Shown: piece after piece, positions 36,701 to 45,249 of the stretch
How positions within the stretch are numbered: position 1 is the first letter of the stretch
Layout of the letters: every line of letters begins with the position of its first letter
Source of the DNA: Icerya purchasi
Taxonomy: Eukaryota; Arthropoda; Insecta; Hemiptera; Monophlebidae
DNA length: 64,000 nucleotides
Direction: 5' to 3'
NCBI GenBank assembly: GCA_039619475.1
Contig: CM077116.1
Location: forward strand, 5,146,001 to 5,210,000
Notes under the pieces: model-generated
The model's input: only the letters and a program-made list of their open reading frames with translations
Databases searched by the model: none
Told to the model about the DNA's origin: nothing
Position numbers and translations under genes: made by a program

Positions 36701-37353
36701 ACAAACCACTTTATATCGGCATGGCTATATTAGATCTTAGTAAAGTAACCATGTACGATTTTCATTATAACGTAATGCTTCCCTCTTATAATGTAAATAG
36801 ACTACAACTGTTATATATGGACACCGACAGTTTTATTTATAATATTATCACTCCCAATGTATATGATGATATGAAGAATAATCTCTCGTACTTTGATACG
36901 TCTGATTATCCTCCATCTCATCCGTGTTATAGTAATCAGAATAAAAAAGTTTTGGGTAAGTTCAAAGATGAACTAAATGGAGCACCAATTGAGGCTTTTG
37001 TAGCATTACGCTCAAAAGTGTATAGCGTTAAAGTAAGCAGCACTAACGTAATTACCAAGTGTAAGGGTGTCCCCCATTCTGTAACTAAAAATGAGATAAC
37101 ATTTCAAAATTATAAAGACTGCATTTTTGGAGATGGTCGAGTGACCAGCGCTAATTATAGGACTGGATACTCTATCCGTAGTTTTGATCACGAACTCTAT
37201 ACCGTTAAGTTATCTAAGTTAGCGATCTCTGGCCTTGACGATAAACGTATAATTTTAGCAGATAATATTAGTACATTAGCCATTGGGCATAAGGATCTAG
37301 TCAATAATGATGATGATGGCGAACCCCCCACAAAACGCGTTAGATTAAGGTAA
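33739..37353 (+). pseudogene. POLB: protein-primed DNA polymerase B, one in-frame stop
   Basis: This would be the replicative polymerase that copies the element by protein priming. The gene spans 1,204 codons in a single frame, interrupted only by TAG at 34537-34539. Codons 1-266 form an N-terminal domain of the Polinton type. After the stop come a CRRC...H...C zinc motif (about codons 289-309), Exo I YADFECF (about 343-349), a CHIC...DHDH...NSC endonuclease VII-like zinc insert (about 469-500), Exo II with GYDSHL (about 520), Exo III YLRTDVLLLTD (about 666), a Ser-rich insert (about 750-772), Pol A DANNLYGHAM (about 780), Pol B KLANNSVFGKT (about 925) and Pol C YMDTDSF (about 1026). All catalytic Asp/Glu residues are kept. 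It has its own TATA box. The stop means either a recently dead copy or readthrough; I consider a dead copy more likely. Confidence 0.93.
34537..34539 (+). other. in-frame TAG interrupting polB
   Basis: The amber codon follows RHFC, and the same frame continues directly into IKNLGRLVARQ. No indel is needed, so a single base substitution accounts for it. It separates the N-terminal domain from the zinc, exonuclease and polymerase parts. Confidence 0.9.
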
Positions 37354-37379
37354 ATTTTATATGTATATATTTTTCTTTT

Positions 37380-37500
37380 GTATATATATTTGTATTTTTG
37401 TTTGTATATATATTTGTATTTTGTTTGTATATATATTTGTATTTTGTTTGTATATATATTTGTATTTTGTTTGTATATATTTGTGTATATATTTGTATTT
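37380..37500 (+). repeat. 24-bp tandem repeat after polB
   Basis: About five copies of TGTATATATATTTGTATTTT with GTTT lie just behind the polB stop. The rest of the spacer to 37821 is AT-rich and without a gene. Confidence 0.75.
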
Positions 37501-37821
37501 TTCCCTGTATATATATTTTTAATTTATGAAAATGTAAAAATACATGTTTTATGTATTTACTCATTTATTTCCAATGTGTTTTATTTTGATTTTACTATTA
37601 TCTACATGTATAATATGTACATATTTGTTTCAATATTAAGCATAAACTATATAGGTTAAAAGAAAAAGTTGCAGTAAAGAAGAATAAGAAGAAAATGCTA
37701 GTTTTATGAATTATATACATTTATTCAAAAATTTATCACAAAAATACTAAAAATTACAAATAAAAAAGATTTGAAAATCAAAAATTTACAACTAAAATAT
37801 GAAAATTACAAATAAAAAAGT

Positions 37822-38790
37822 TTACAAATCAAAGAAATGATGAGCAGAAATTTGAATTGCTGTAGGTTCAGGACCATCACAATCGCAAACTATATTTTCT
37901 TTTAAAACTGATTGATCACCATTAATAAAATCTTTTCCTAAAGTTTCTGGGCACATCTCCCGCAAAAAATCTGCTACATTTTTATGTCCACATTGTTTAC
38001 AATCTTTAATTAAGGTAGGATGAACTGCACTGAGCTGCAATGAATCAGGTATATCGAATCTGTGATGTTTAAAACACGGCAAACATTTTTTAACATTTTC
38101 ATTTTTCCTCACTGATTCAGGTAATTTATTGTAAAAATCACAAATTTTATCAGGACACTCAGAAATTAATGTTTCTGCTGTAACTTTCTGTAATGCTTGC
38201 TGTATAGGATACTTTATTGCAGATAAAATAGGTCTGACTTTCATATCATACCATTTCATCATTACATGTACATTTCGTAATGAGCATATATTTAATTTTC
38301 CATCGGTGTGTGCATCACATTTTATAGTGCTCGATATAGCATCATACGTATTATTTAAATTTCTCAAATTTGGCATACCATATCGCGTTTCTAAATTAAT
38401 TATTTCATAATCTGTAAGTGATGTCTCCATCAGTTTTTCCCATATAGTTTCAATTTTGGCATCTCCTTTGACATAAATTTTTAAAGGTTGTAAATTAATT
38501 AAAACATTTTCCAAATCGATAGATATATTTCTGTAATTGGAATCTCCAGCATTCCACGGGATGGAATGATAATTTCGTGTGAGCCACAAATTTGTACGTC
38601 TTTTACTGCTGGTTAATATATTCCAATTGATTGGTGGTTTATAAACTTGATGAAATTGTATTTCTCCATCTAAAGTTAATATCGCCAGCTCCTTAATAAT
38701 GTAGGCATTATCATTATTTTTAAAACACTGAAAGTCAATTATAACATCGTGTACGGACTCGAATTCTGTCGACATTGTTAATATTGCCAA
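37822..38790 (-). CDS. Polinton-encoded exonuclease-like zinc protein, function unknown
   Basis: This 322-residue protein starts MAILTMS; the second Met (38775) is an equally good start. The N-terminal part (about 15-75) reads VIIDFQCFKNN then YIIKELAILTLDGEI and later LWLTRNYHSIPW. Its spacing recalls the first blocks of DEDD/RNase H-fold exonucleases, but the second acid is replaced (DFQ instead of DxE), so catalysis is doubtful. The C-terminal half has Cys/His clusters (CLPCFKHH, CKQCGH, CDCDG) likely to bind zinc. It is the most distal gene of the minus-strand capsid block. A TATA-like box lies at about 38951-38957. I believe relatives occur in other insect Polintons, but the function is not established. 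Confidence 0.55.
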   Translation of the reverse strand: MAILTMSTEFESVHDVIIDFQCFKNNDNAYIIKELAILTLDGEIQFHQVYKPPINWNILTSSKRRTNLWLTRNYHSIPWNAGDSNYRNISIDLENVLINLQPLKIYVKGDAKIETIWEKLMETSLTDYEIINLETRYGMPNLRNLNNTYDAISSTIKCDAHTDGKLNICSLRNVHVMMKWYDMKVRPILSAIKYPIQQALQKVTAETLISECPDKICDFYNKLPESVRKNENVKKCLPCFKHHRFDIPDSLQLSAVHPTLIKDCKQCGHKNVADFLREMCPETLGKDFINGDQSVLKENIVCDCDGPEPTAIQISAHHFFDL

Positions 38791-38950
38791 ATAAATAATA
38801 ATGAAAAAAATAAATCAACACAAATAGTTTTGTTAAAAAAGAAACTATATTAATTAAAACAAATAACAGTAACACGAAGAAGATAGAAATAAGTACATTC
38901 ATCGATCACATACAAAACAATACTAAATTCAAACTATTAAATACACGTCT

Positions 38951-38957
38951 TTTATAC
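38951..38957 (-). promoter_or_regulatory. TATA box of the exonuclease-like gene
   Basis: On the minus strand the bases read AGTATAAAAGACG, about 165 bp upstream of the start codon. Confidence 0.5.
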
Positions 38958-38973
38958 TGCTTTTCTTCACCTC

Positions 38974-40212
38974 TCACAATTCCAAAACATTATAACTGGT
39001 TAATTTATCGTGTATTATAAGAGCATAAACCAGCGTATTTTCAGGGATATTTTTGCTGGTCTTAAAATCCACTCGCACTTGTAGCGGACTTCCATCATTT
39101 AGAAGCTCGTTTTGAAAATTACATGGAATAATAAAGAGCGGATATTTGTTGAGAAAATCTTCTACACTCACTGCTGGATGTGGTGGATCTTTTCCATAAT
39201 ACATTGTTTGAAAATTACAGTATTTTAGGTATAGATTGGCAAACCTTTTTCGATCAAAGTCTAAATTCATTGTTTCATACGGATATCGAATCGAATTTAT
39301 GTAAGCACAAATTTCAGTTACATTGACATGATCAAACATGGAAGCATTTTTCGCTAGATTATTTTGTTTATCGACCTGAAATCCAATGACTATGAAACGA
39401 GGTCGCTCTACAGTTGAAGTTGATTTTATTACCCAACTATGATCGGTAACGTTTGAAAGTGATGGTAGAACGGAAAGAGACCAAGCTCTGTACTGAATAG
39501 GTGCCTGCTTTATCCTTTTTATTCTGTTAAGTAGCGATATTTTTGCTCTGTCACTCAACTTGACGAATGGAAGTTGCCATGCGATTGTATTTAGCGATAC
39601 ATTAATAGCCTTATCAGCAGTGGATGAAAAAGCATTCTTGTCATTACTCCCTCTCAATAACACAAGCTCTTGTGTTGCGTGTATAATTGCACGTCGATAA
39701 TCTTCTGCAAATCCAAAAATGTACCGTAATGGAATAATAAATTGAAATTCTAGTGTTGTAACTACAGTAGCTTCTGTCGATGAAGTCGCTGCCTCAACAA
39801 TAGTTTTTATCTCTCGTGTAAACATTTGTAAATCTGATGGATTTAAAGCGCAGGTACTATAATTATAGTCTGATTTAATATTTTCTGAGCATAATATTCG
39901 CCGCATGAGAGATGTAATCCCAGGATGACGTATACACTCCACTGTAGTTCCATTAATTTCATATCGTAGTTCTGAGAATAAAAAGAGCGGACCATTCATT
40001 GAAAATTCCACTGAGGGAGAGACAGTGCCTTGTAGTACTAAACAACTTTCTGATGGTAAAGTAATAACATCTTTTTGTTGAACTGGTATTCTTATTTCAT
40101 CACTAGGACCAAACTTTGAACTCGCGTATGGTTTATGTGTGTGTACTTCATAAGCTGATATAGTCGAATCGACTACTGTATTAGCTGATTCAATCTCCAA
40201 AATATGTTCCAT
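38974..40212 (-). CDS. MCP: double-jelly-roll major capsid protein
   Basis: This 412-residue protein starts MEHILEIESANTVVDS and has the pattern of the insect Polinton double-jelly-roll capsid family. After a short N-terminus comes a first beta-rich block (DEIRIPVQQKDVITLPSES, LVLQGTV, LFSELRYEINGTTVE, HPGITSLMRR). The second half has further strands (RAWSLSVLPSL, RPRFIVIGFQVDKQNN) and ends with LQVRVDFKT and TLVYALIIHDKLTSYNV. It has no transmembrane segment or signal peptide. Trimers would form the pseudo-hexagonal capsomers. It sits in the minus-strand capsid block with penton, protease and PLA2 genes. The length is intact for the family. Exact homology needs a profile search. Confidence 0.82.
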   Translation of the reverse strand: MEHILEIESANTVVDSTISAYEVHTHKPYASSKFGPSDEIRIPVQQKDVITLPSESCLVLQGTVSPSVEFSMNGPLFLFSELRYEINGTTVECIRHPGITSLMRRILCSENIKSDYNYSTCALNPSDLQMFTREIKTIVEAATSSTEATVVTTLEFQFIIPLRYIFGFAEDYRRAIIHATQELVLLRGSNDKNAFSSTADKAINVSLNTIAWQLPFVKLSDRAKISLLNRIKRIKQAPIQYRAWSLSVLPSLSNVTDHSWVIKSTSTVERPRFIVIGFQVDKQNNLAKNASMFDHVNVTEICAYINSIRYPYETMNLDFDRKRFANLYLKYCNFQTMYYGKDPPHPAVSVEDFLNKYPLFIIPCNFQNELLNDGSPLQVRVDFKTSKNIPENTLVYALIIHDKLTSYNVLEL

Positions 40213-40360
40213 TATGCACTACACTGAACTGATTTTTACTCAACCAACACTGTATAACCCAACAACTTCAATATATTGATACTTTTTCTACTCAACAATT
40301 TTTTACTTTTACTTGTATTTATATGTTTTTCTATCGAACGAAACGAAGGCAACTGCTGCT

Positions 40361-40370
40361 TATATATACT
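40361..40370 (-). promoter_or_regulatory. TATA box of the capsid gene
   Basis: The minus strand reads AGTATATATAAGCAGC about 150 bp upstream of the MCP start. Confidence 0.6.
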
Positions 40371-40410
40371 TTTAGCATTATATATGATGGGCATTTTTTA
40401 CTGCATAGAA

Positions 40411-41124
40411 CTAATTCGAACTAGTTAGGTGTAAATTTAAAATTAATTCTTCACTACCAAAATCGATTAAATTACCATGCTGGTCCTTTATATATACATT
40501 TATCTCTGTTATGTACTCGGATGTTACTGGTAAGTATATTATGGATTTCGGATTTTCAGTAATTTTATAACCAGGTGCTATATTTAATGGAAAACTGTAA
40601 ATGAGGTGAGATGATAGGCCATTTATATATCCTCCGGTTGCTAAATTGCAGTACACATTTAAAATGTTGATTGGTGTTATTTGTACAGTCTGAGGACTTG
40701 TATGCTGTTTCTGCGCTTCCAACACTTGTGACACACCATCAAAACCTAACAGAGGGCCAATGCTGTTTGGGCCCAAAAACTGTAGATAATATTTGCTTTG
40801 AAGTACGCACTTTAATGTTCTTTCGTCTGCTTTCAATATAATACTATCGTCAAACATATCTCGTAAATATTCTTCAATATCTTCAATTTCATAACAGCCA
40901 TTTGGTAGTGTAATATACTTTGCTGGCTCTGTTTTATTCTGCACTGGGTCGTTTTCGTAATAATACAACGTATTACATTTTGGAGTAACGTTATGTATAG
41001 AGTGATATGTTGATAGCGATACCAATCCAATACTCCATTGACGGCTATTAGATAATAATAATGGGGGAAATACGTTACTGGTTAAATTCCCCGATTTACC
41101 ACTTAGTTGAAATAAGTACGACAT
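40411..41124 (-). CDS. penton-like minor capsid protein
   Basis: This 237-residue protein has an N-terminus (NVFPPLLLSNSRQWSIGLVS, then STYHSIHNV) of the type found in insect Polinton minor capsid proteins. The region YITLPNGCYEIEDIEEYLRD (about 70-89) is also characteristic. The rest alternates short beta-like segments with turns and ends in ITEINVYIKDQHGNLIDFG, as expected for a single jelly roll. It would occupy the fivefold vertices. It lies between the MCP and protease genes on the same strand, with its own TATA-like box at about 41219-41226. Penton rather than another minor capsid role is inferred from size and neighbourhood. Confidence 0.7.
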   Translation of the reverse strand: MSYLFQLSGKSGNLTSNVFPPLLLSNSRQWSIGLVSLSTYHSIHNVTPKCNTLYYYENDPVQNKTEPAKYITLPNGCYEIEDIEEYLRDMFDDSIILKADERTLKCVLQSKYYLQFLGPNSIGPLLGFDGVSQVLEAQKQHTSPQTVQITPINILNVYCNLATGGYINGLSSHLIYSFPLNIAPGYKITENPKSIIYLPVTSEYITEINVYIKDQHGNLIDFGSEELILNLHLTSSN

Positions 41125-41218
41125 TATTTAAAAGTAAATAGAAAAGTTTATTGCTCTAAGAGAAAATAATTAAACAATACAAAATTACAATTAGCAAATG
41201 AGGATAAATTATTTGTGC

Positions 41219-41226
41219 TTATATAC
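41219..41226 (-). promoter_or_regulatory. TATA box of the penton-like gene
   Basis: The minus strand reads TTAGTATATAAGC, about 100 bp upstream of the start codon. Confidence 0.5.
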
Positions 41227-41237
41227 TAATAACAAAA

Positions 41238-41657
41238 TCATTTGATTGGTGCAGGTAGTGTATCTGTTAGGAATCTTAAACATAATGCGCCGCAGTTTAC
41301 TGCAGAGTACTTTTGATATACTCGTCTGTTGTAGTACACATCTACATTAGGAGCTGGTTTGTTGAAGTAGTCTATTAACTCTCTGGGTGGAGATATACCA
41401 AAGCTGTCGAAATATTCAATTCTCTTTCCATATTTTCTGTATGTAGTCCAATGAGTTCCCGCACCTTCTCTCGAATCTAAATTAATAATCGCGCATTCAT
41501 TCGTCTTAGGCTTGGCAGGTAACCCATCTCGATCGAAAACTCCTCTAAAATTCGGGACTCGTAATTTTTTTGCATATGATAAAATATCGAAATTAGTTAG
41601 AGCTCTGTTGGTTGGTATAGAATTAATTCCGAAAAAACTGTTTACGTCTCGCACCAC
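41238..41657 (-). CDS. PRO: adenain-type cysteine protease
   Basis: This maturation protease of 139 residues shows the adenovirus-protease catalytic order. His69 is in GAGTHWTTY, Asp84 in EYFDSFG (in the position of the Glu/Asp), Gln115 in RRVYQKYSAV and Cys122 in NCGALCLRF. The length is short but typical for Polinton proteases. Its start codon lies inside the end of the upstream PLA2-like gene, overlapping by 35 bp in another frame, so the two genes are probably co-transcribed. It presumably cleaves capsid precursors; Gly-Gly sites such as YTGGARR in the neighbouring PLA2-like protein would be natural targets (inference). Confidence 0.9.
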   Translation of the reverse strand: MVRDVNSFFGINSIPTNRALTNFDILSYAKKLRVPNFRGVFDRDGLPAKPKTNECAIINLDSREGAGTHWTTYRKYGKRIEYFDSFGISPPRELIDYFNKPAPNVDVYYNRRVYQKYSAVNCGALCLRFLTDTLPAPIK

Positions 41658-42438
41658 CTGTATATGGCGCTAAATATAATCCTAGTCCGCTTCGATATGG
41701 GCGTAAATAAAGGCCTTTTCCAAGTTTTTTATTAATCGTACCGCTACCTGATTTAAAACTCTTTCGAGCATCGTTAACGTCTTTGACCGCTTTTGCTATT
41801 GATGATACCGACGATGAAATTCCACCCAAAGTAGCAATACCTGCTAATAAGGGGACAAGAGGAAACGCTCCTCCAGTTTTGGTAATTGGAATAATTCTAA
41901 CATTATCATTATCAATTATTGATGGTTTTAATTTTTTAACTGCTTTAATCGCTTTTTTCATCCTGCCTCTGAGGGTTTTTTCTTTACGAGCAGCTTTTCG
42001 CGCTACATTTAGTACATCTCTAAAATATAGCCTTTTTCCTGCGCGTTTTTTACTTCGGCTTCCACTACCCAGTTTTCGTTTTATCTTCATAGCGTTTGTA
42101 GTAATCCAGGCAGCTGCTTTTTCTCCGACACTACTGTCTGAAGCCTTGACTCGTTCCCAAGCTTTATTTTCTAAGATTCTATCTGCCTCAGCTCGGTTTT
42201 TATTATCTGAATAGTCACGGTATGCTATATCGTGTTCTTTGGCTGCCTCGTCTAATGGATTTATTCCAGTTACACCTCTACTCAACTGTCGATCTAACTT
42301 TGTTCCAGGACCTAAGTAGTTATATCCCGGATAATGCAGTTGAAATGGAAGTTTATCTATAACTCTATTTAATACAGTACCGAGACCACGACCACGTTTT
42401 TTAATCTTTTTTATTTTACGTGAAATTTTTTTCTTCAT
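41623..42438 (-). CDS. basic virion protein with phospholipase A2-like motif
   Basis: This 271-residue protein starts with a very basic leader (MKKKISRKIKKIKKRGRG). Residues 41-73 carry YLGPGT followed by NPLDEAAKEHD and a Tyr: the calcium loop and the catalytic His69-Asp70 of parvovirus-type phospholipase A2. The middle is again basic and core-protein-like (KKRAGKRLYFRDV, KAIKAVKKLKP). A hydrophobic stretch follows at about 191-215 (FPLVPLLAGIATLGGISSSV). The C-terminus has paired Gly/Tyr/Leu motifs (LYLRPYRSG, LYLAPYTGG). In known viruses such a domain breaches membranes during entry. Here I infer a virion PLA2 fused to a DNA-condensing pX-like tail. It diverges from the ATPase gene. Confidence 0.75.
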   Translation of the reverse strand: MKKKISRKIKKIKKRGRGLGTVLNRVIDKLPFQLHYPGYNYLGPGTKLDRQLSRGVTGINPLDEAAKEHDIAYRDYSDNKNRAEADRILENKAWERVKASDSSVGEKAAAWITTNAMKIKRKLGSGSRSKKRAGKRLYFRDVLNVARKAARKEKTLRGRMKKAIKAVKKLKPSIIDNDNVRIIPITKTGGAFPLVPLLAGIATLGGISSSVSSIAKAVKDVNDARKSFKSGSGTINKKLGKGLYLRPYRSGLGLYLAPYTGGARRKQFFRN

Positions 42439-42462
42439 TTCGATTTTTGCTTAGCACAGAAC

Positions 42463-42476
42463 CTATATATATATAC
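42463..42476 (-). promoter_or_regulatory. TATA box of the PLA2/protease unit
   Basis: The minus strand reads AAGTATATATATATAGG, 25-38 bp upstream of the start codon. It is one half of a divergent promoter region (42439-42562). Confidence 0.55.
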
Positions 42477-42506
42477 TTTTAAACACTCGTCTTAGCGAAT
42501 GAATGT

Positions 42507-42519
42507 TTATATATTTATA
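42507..42519 (+). promoter_or_regulatory. TATA box of the ATPase unit
   Basis: TTATATATTTATAG lies about 45-55 bp upstream of the ATPase ATG. A second TATAAA at 42546-42551 is too close to the ATG to be the promoter unless the transcript is almost leaderless. Confidence 0.5.
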
Positions 42520-42562
42520 GTATTTGTGAATGTTTCATGTCACTTTATAAACAGTGCACAAC

Positions 42563-43291
42563 ATGAAATTTATACCACAGAATGTACAATTACCTACAAG
42601 TAATGCATTGGCATTGCTGGAATCTAATGGTGAAATGGCTTCTAATAAACACGGAGCGCTATTTCCAAATAATATAAGGTGCTTAATTATCGGTCCAAGC
42701 GGATGTGGAAAGACAAATTCGTTATATACTATGCTTACTCATCCGAATGGTTTGCGATATGAAAATGTTTACATATACAGCACTTCTTTATATCAACCGA
42801 AATATAAACTACTAGATACAATATACAAGTCAATACCGGAGATTGGTTATTATACATTCTCAGATGAGGAACAGTTACCTAAACCCGATTCGATTAATCA
42901 AAATTCGATATTTATATTTGATGATATTCCAATATGTAGTAATCGTTCCGCTATACGAGATTACTTTTCAATGGGTCGTCATAAAAATATAGATTGTTTC
43001 TATCTTTGTCAGACATATGTAAAGATACCGAAACATATGTTAAGGGATAATGCCAATTTTATTATTGTATTTGCGCAGGATGATGTAAATATGCGACACA
43101 TATACGATGAACATGTTAATAGCGCATGTTCACTTCTAGAATTTAAAAAAATTTGTGGACAGTGTTGGGAAAGTAGATATGGATTTCTTGTAATTGATAA
43201 AGAGAGTGAAGTATATAAAGGGCGATTTCGTCGTGGTTTTGATGAATTTATAATTGTAGATGATGATGAAAAGTTTAATGATAAAAAATAA
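42563..43291 (+). CDS. ATP: genome-packaging ATPase (FtsK/HerA, A32-like)
   Basis: This 242-residue protein starts at ATG 42563 (MKFIPQNVQL); the upstream GTG at 42554 is not a likely eukaryotic start. The Walker A motif is GPSGCGKT (about residues 44-51) and Walker B is IFIFDD (about 116-121). A sensor-like segment follows (DCFYLCQTYVKIP, with Gln). These match the A32-type packaging ATPases of Polintons and large DNA viruses, which drive DNA into preformed capsids. The C-terminus is acidic. The next gene starts 2 bp after the stop, so both are likely on one transcript from the divergent promoter. Confidence 0.9.
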   Translation: MKFIPQNVQLPTSNALALLESNGEMASNKHGALFPNNIRCLIIGPSGCGKTNSLYTMLTHPNGLRYENVYIYSTSLYQPKYKLLDTIYKSIPEIGYYTFSDEEQLPKPDSINQNSIFIFDDIPICSNRSAIRDYFSMGRHKNIDCFYLCQTYVKIPKHMLRDNANFIIVFAQDDVNMRHIYDEHVNSACSLLEFKKICGQCWESRYGFLVIDKESEVYKGRFRRGFDEFIIVDDDEKFNDKK

Positions 43292-43292
43292 A

Positions 43293-44231
43293 ATGTCAGC
43301 TCCAGTGAATTCTATGAAAAAAATTGATGAAGAAATACATCTTAAAGAGGAATTGGAAAAATTACGTAAAGATATTACAAATAAATATAATTTGTTGAAA
43401 AATGAGGCCAAATCTATCACAAATACTGCAGCTGTTGTGCTGGAACCAGTTACGAAGCCATTATCTGACATTCGGGAAGCATTACAAAAACCTAAAACAA
43501 TGAAAAAGGATGTTGATACAATAACTGCTTCTCCAGTTGCAAAACGAAAACTAATACATAGCACTGTCAGGAAAGATAAAGTTGATGATGATATAGATGA
43601 TGAATTAGGTTCTAGCTCATTTGATCAAAGCGGTATAGGTCCTTTTCGTATTGACGGGGATGATCCAATACCTAACGATCAGATTTATGGAATAAGGTAT
43701 AATCCTTTTGCTGATGAGTATATGATGGGAACAACACCAATTTCGTGGAATGAAGATCGAAAAGAAATATATGTAGGAAAAGGGAATAATCGTGTGAGAT
43801 TCCCTTATACTTCCGGTGTAATGCATTTACTATTGGAGACGGATGTAAATAAGAACGAATATACGAGTGATGATTTAATACTATATAAACAATTACTGGA
43901 ATTTACAGGAGCTCATTTACGTGCTGATGGTAGATTGAAAGGACTTAGGAATTCTAAATATACGAATATAATTCGTCCATTGTTTCGTTCTAACGAGCAT
44001 AGTGGAAAAGGCTATTACAAAAATTTTATCACTAACCGAAAAACATCTCGCGTTGCTGGAATAAGTCTTAAAAAGCCTCGAATTGAGTATTGGAATGATC
44101 CGAATGAATTGGTTGAACGTTTGCAATTATTACACGCGTCTAAACAAAGTGGTAATACTGGTGTAGATAACGAGATTCAGTCAATTGAAGAAGAGTTGGC
44201 TGAAGAAGGATATATTCAGTTACCTTATTGA
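43293..44231 (+). CDS. conserved Polinton protein (DUF8207-like), function unknown
   Basis: I place the start at ATG 43293 (MSAPVNSMKKIDEEI), one base after the ATPase stop; an ATG at 43260 overlaps the ATPase gene and is less likely. The product has about 312 residues. The N-terminal 50 residues form a charged coiled coil. The central part holds NPFADEYMMGTTPISWN and YTSGVMHLLLET. The C-terminal part reads YWNDPNELVERLQLLHASK followed by an acidic tail. This C-terminal pattern is widespread in insect and other metazoan Polintons as an uncharacterised domain. Position between ATPase and integrase is consistent. A virion role is plausible but unproven. Confidence 0.65.
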   Translation: MSAPVNSMKKIDEEIHLKEELEKLRKDITNKYNLLKNEAKSITNTAAVVLEPVTKPLSDIREALQKPKTMKKDVDTITASPVAKRKLIHSTVRKDKVDDDIDDELGSSSFDQSGIGPFRIDGDDPIPNDQIYGIRYNPFADEYMMGTTPISWNEDRKEIYVGKGNNRVRFPYTSGVMHLLLETDVNKNEYTSDDLILYKQLLEFTGAHLRADGRLKGLRNSKYTNIIRPLFRSNEHSGKGYYKNFITNRKTSRVAGISLKKPRIEYWNDPNELVERLQLLHASKQSGNTGVDNEIQSIEEELAEEGYIQLPY

Positions 44232-44254
44232 TTATTAATACTAGTATTAGAGAG

Positions 44255-45238
44255 ATGTCGACAAAACAAACATCTACGTCAAAATCATTACAACGTGACA
44301 TAGCTGATGAGCTTCATCGCCCTGCAAGGAAACGATATCAAACGCGATGTGTGCAACTTTTAGGTTTAAACGATTTATGGCAAGCAGATCTGATTGATAT
44401 GACTCAATATGCACGATTTAATCGAGGACATAAATTTATTTTAGTTGTAATAAATGCATTTTCTAAATATGTTTGGACAATTCCTTTAAAGAAAAAGAGC
44501 GGTCCGATAATTGCGAAAGCGCTAGAAAAGATTTTATCTGAAAGAAATGTTGAACCTCCTAAACATTTACAAACAGATCAAGGTACAGAGTTTTATAATC
44601 CTCAAGTACGAGCTGTTTTAAATCGATATAATATTAATCTTTACAGTACTTACTCTCCCCTTAAAGCAAGTATTGTAGAACGGTTTAATCGAACGATAAA
44701 GAATTGGCTTTGGAAAGAATTTACAGTTAATCGAAATAAACGCTGGTTGCCTGTATTGCCCGAGTTAACACAAAAATATAATACAAAAATACATCGTACA
44801 ATAAAATTCGCGCCTGCGGATGTAAATAAACTTGTCGAGAAAAATGTTGCAGAAAATATAGCGAAAGCGTGTAGTAGCACCATCGATCGTTTCACTTCTC
44901 CGAGCAACTCAAAAAAATTTAAAGTTGGTGATGTAGTTCGTATTAGTAAAGTTAAAACATTATTAGAGAAAGGCTATACTCCTAACTGGACTGGTGAATT
45001 ATTTACTATAAATACGGTAAATTCTACTTTTCCTACGACGTATACGTTAAAAGACAGAACCGGTAAACCACTGGCTGGTACTTTTTATGCGGAAGAATTA
45101 CAAAAAACATCTTACCCCGACGTATACTTGGTGGAACGTGTTATTCAACGTAAAGGTAGAAAATCATTAGTTAAGTGGCTTGGATTTCCCAGTTCAGAAA
45201 ATTCCTGGATCGATAATAGTGTTTTGGTAAATATTTAG
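44255..45238 (+). CDS. INT: retroviral-type integrase with chromodomain
   Basis: This is the enzyme that inserts the linear element and creates the 6-bp duplication. From ATG 44255 (MSTKQTSTSK) it has 327 residues. The catalytic triad is visible: Asp in WQADLIDM (about 45), Asp in LQTDQGTEF (about 108) and Glu in ASIVERFNRT (about 142), 33 residues apart from the second Asp. The C-terminal part has a beta-barrel-like GDVVRISK segment and a chromodomain (VYLVERVIQRKGRKSLVKWL, then ENSWI). The chromodomain suggests targeting to marked chromatin. I see no complete HHCC zinc finger before the core. The gene follows the DUF8207-like gene within 25 bp, suggesting co-transcription. Confidence 0.95.
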   Translation: MSTKQTSTSKSLQRDIADELHRPARKRYQTRCVQLLGLNDLWQADLIDMTQYARFNRGHKFILVVINAFSKYVWTIPLKKKSGPIIAKALEKILSERNVEPPKHLQTDQGTEFYNPQVRAVLNRYNINLYSTYSPLKASIVERFNRTIKNWLWKEFTVNRNKRWLPVLPELTQKYNTKIHRTIKFAPADVNKLVEKNVAENIAKACSSTIDRFTSPSNSKKFKVGDVVRISKVKTLLEKGYTPNWTGELFTINTVNSTFPTTYTLKDRTGKPLAGTFYAEELQKTSYPDVYLVERVIQRKGRKSLVKWLGFPSSENSWIDNSVLVNI

Positions 45239-45249
45239 TCGCTCTAATT

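Noticed and set aside
41783..42214. Plus-strand frame of 143 codons
   Set aside because: It is antisense to the PLA2-like virion gene; hydrophobic runs arise from the complement of Lys/Arg codons.
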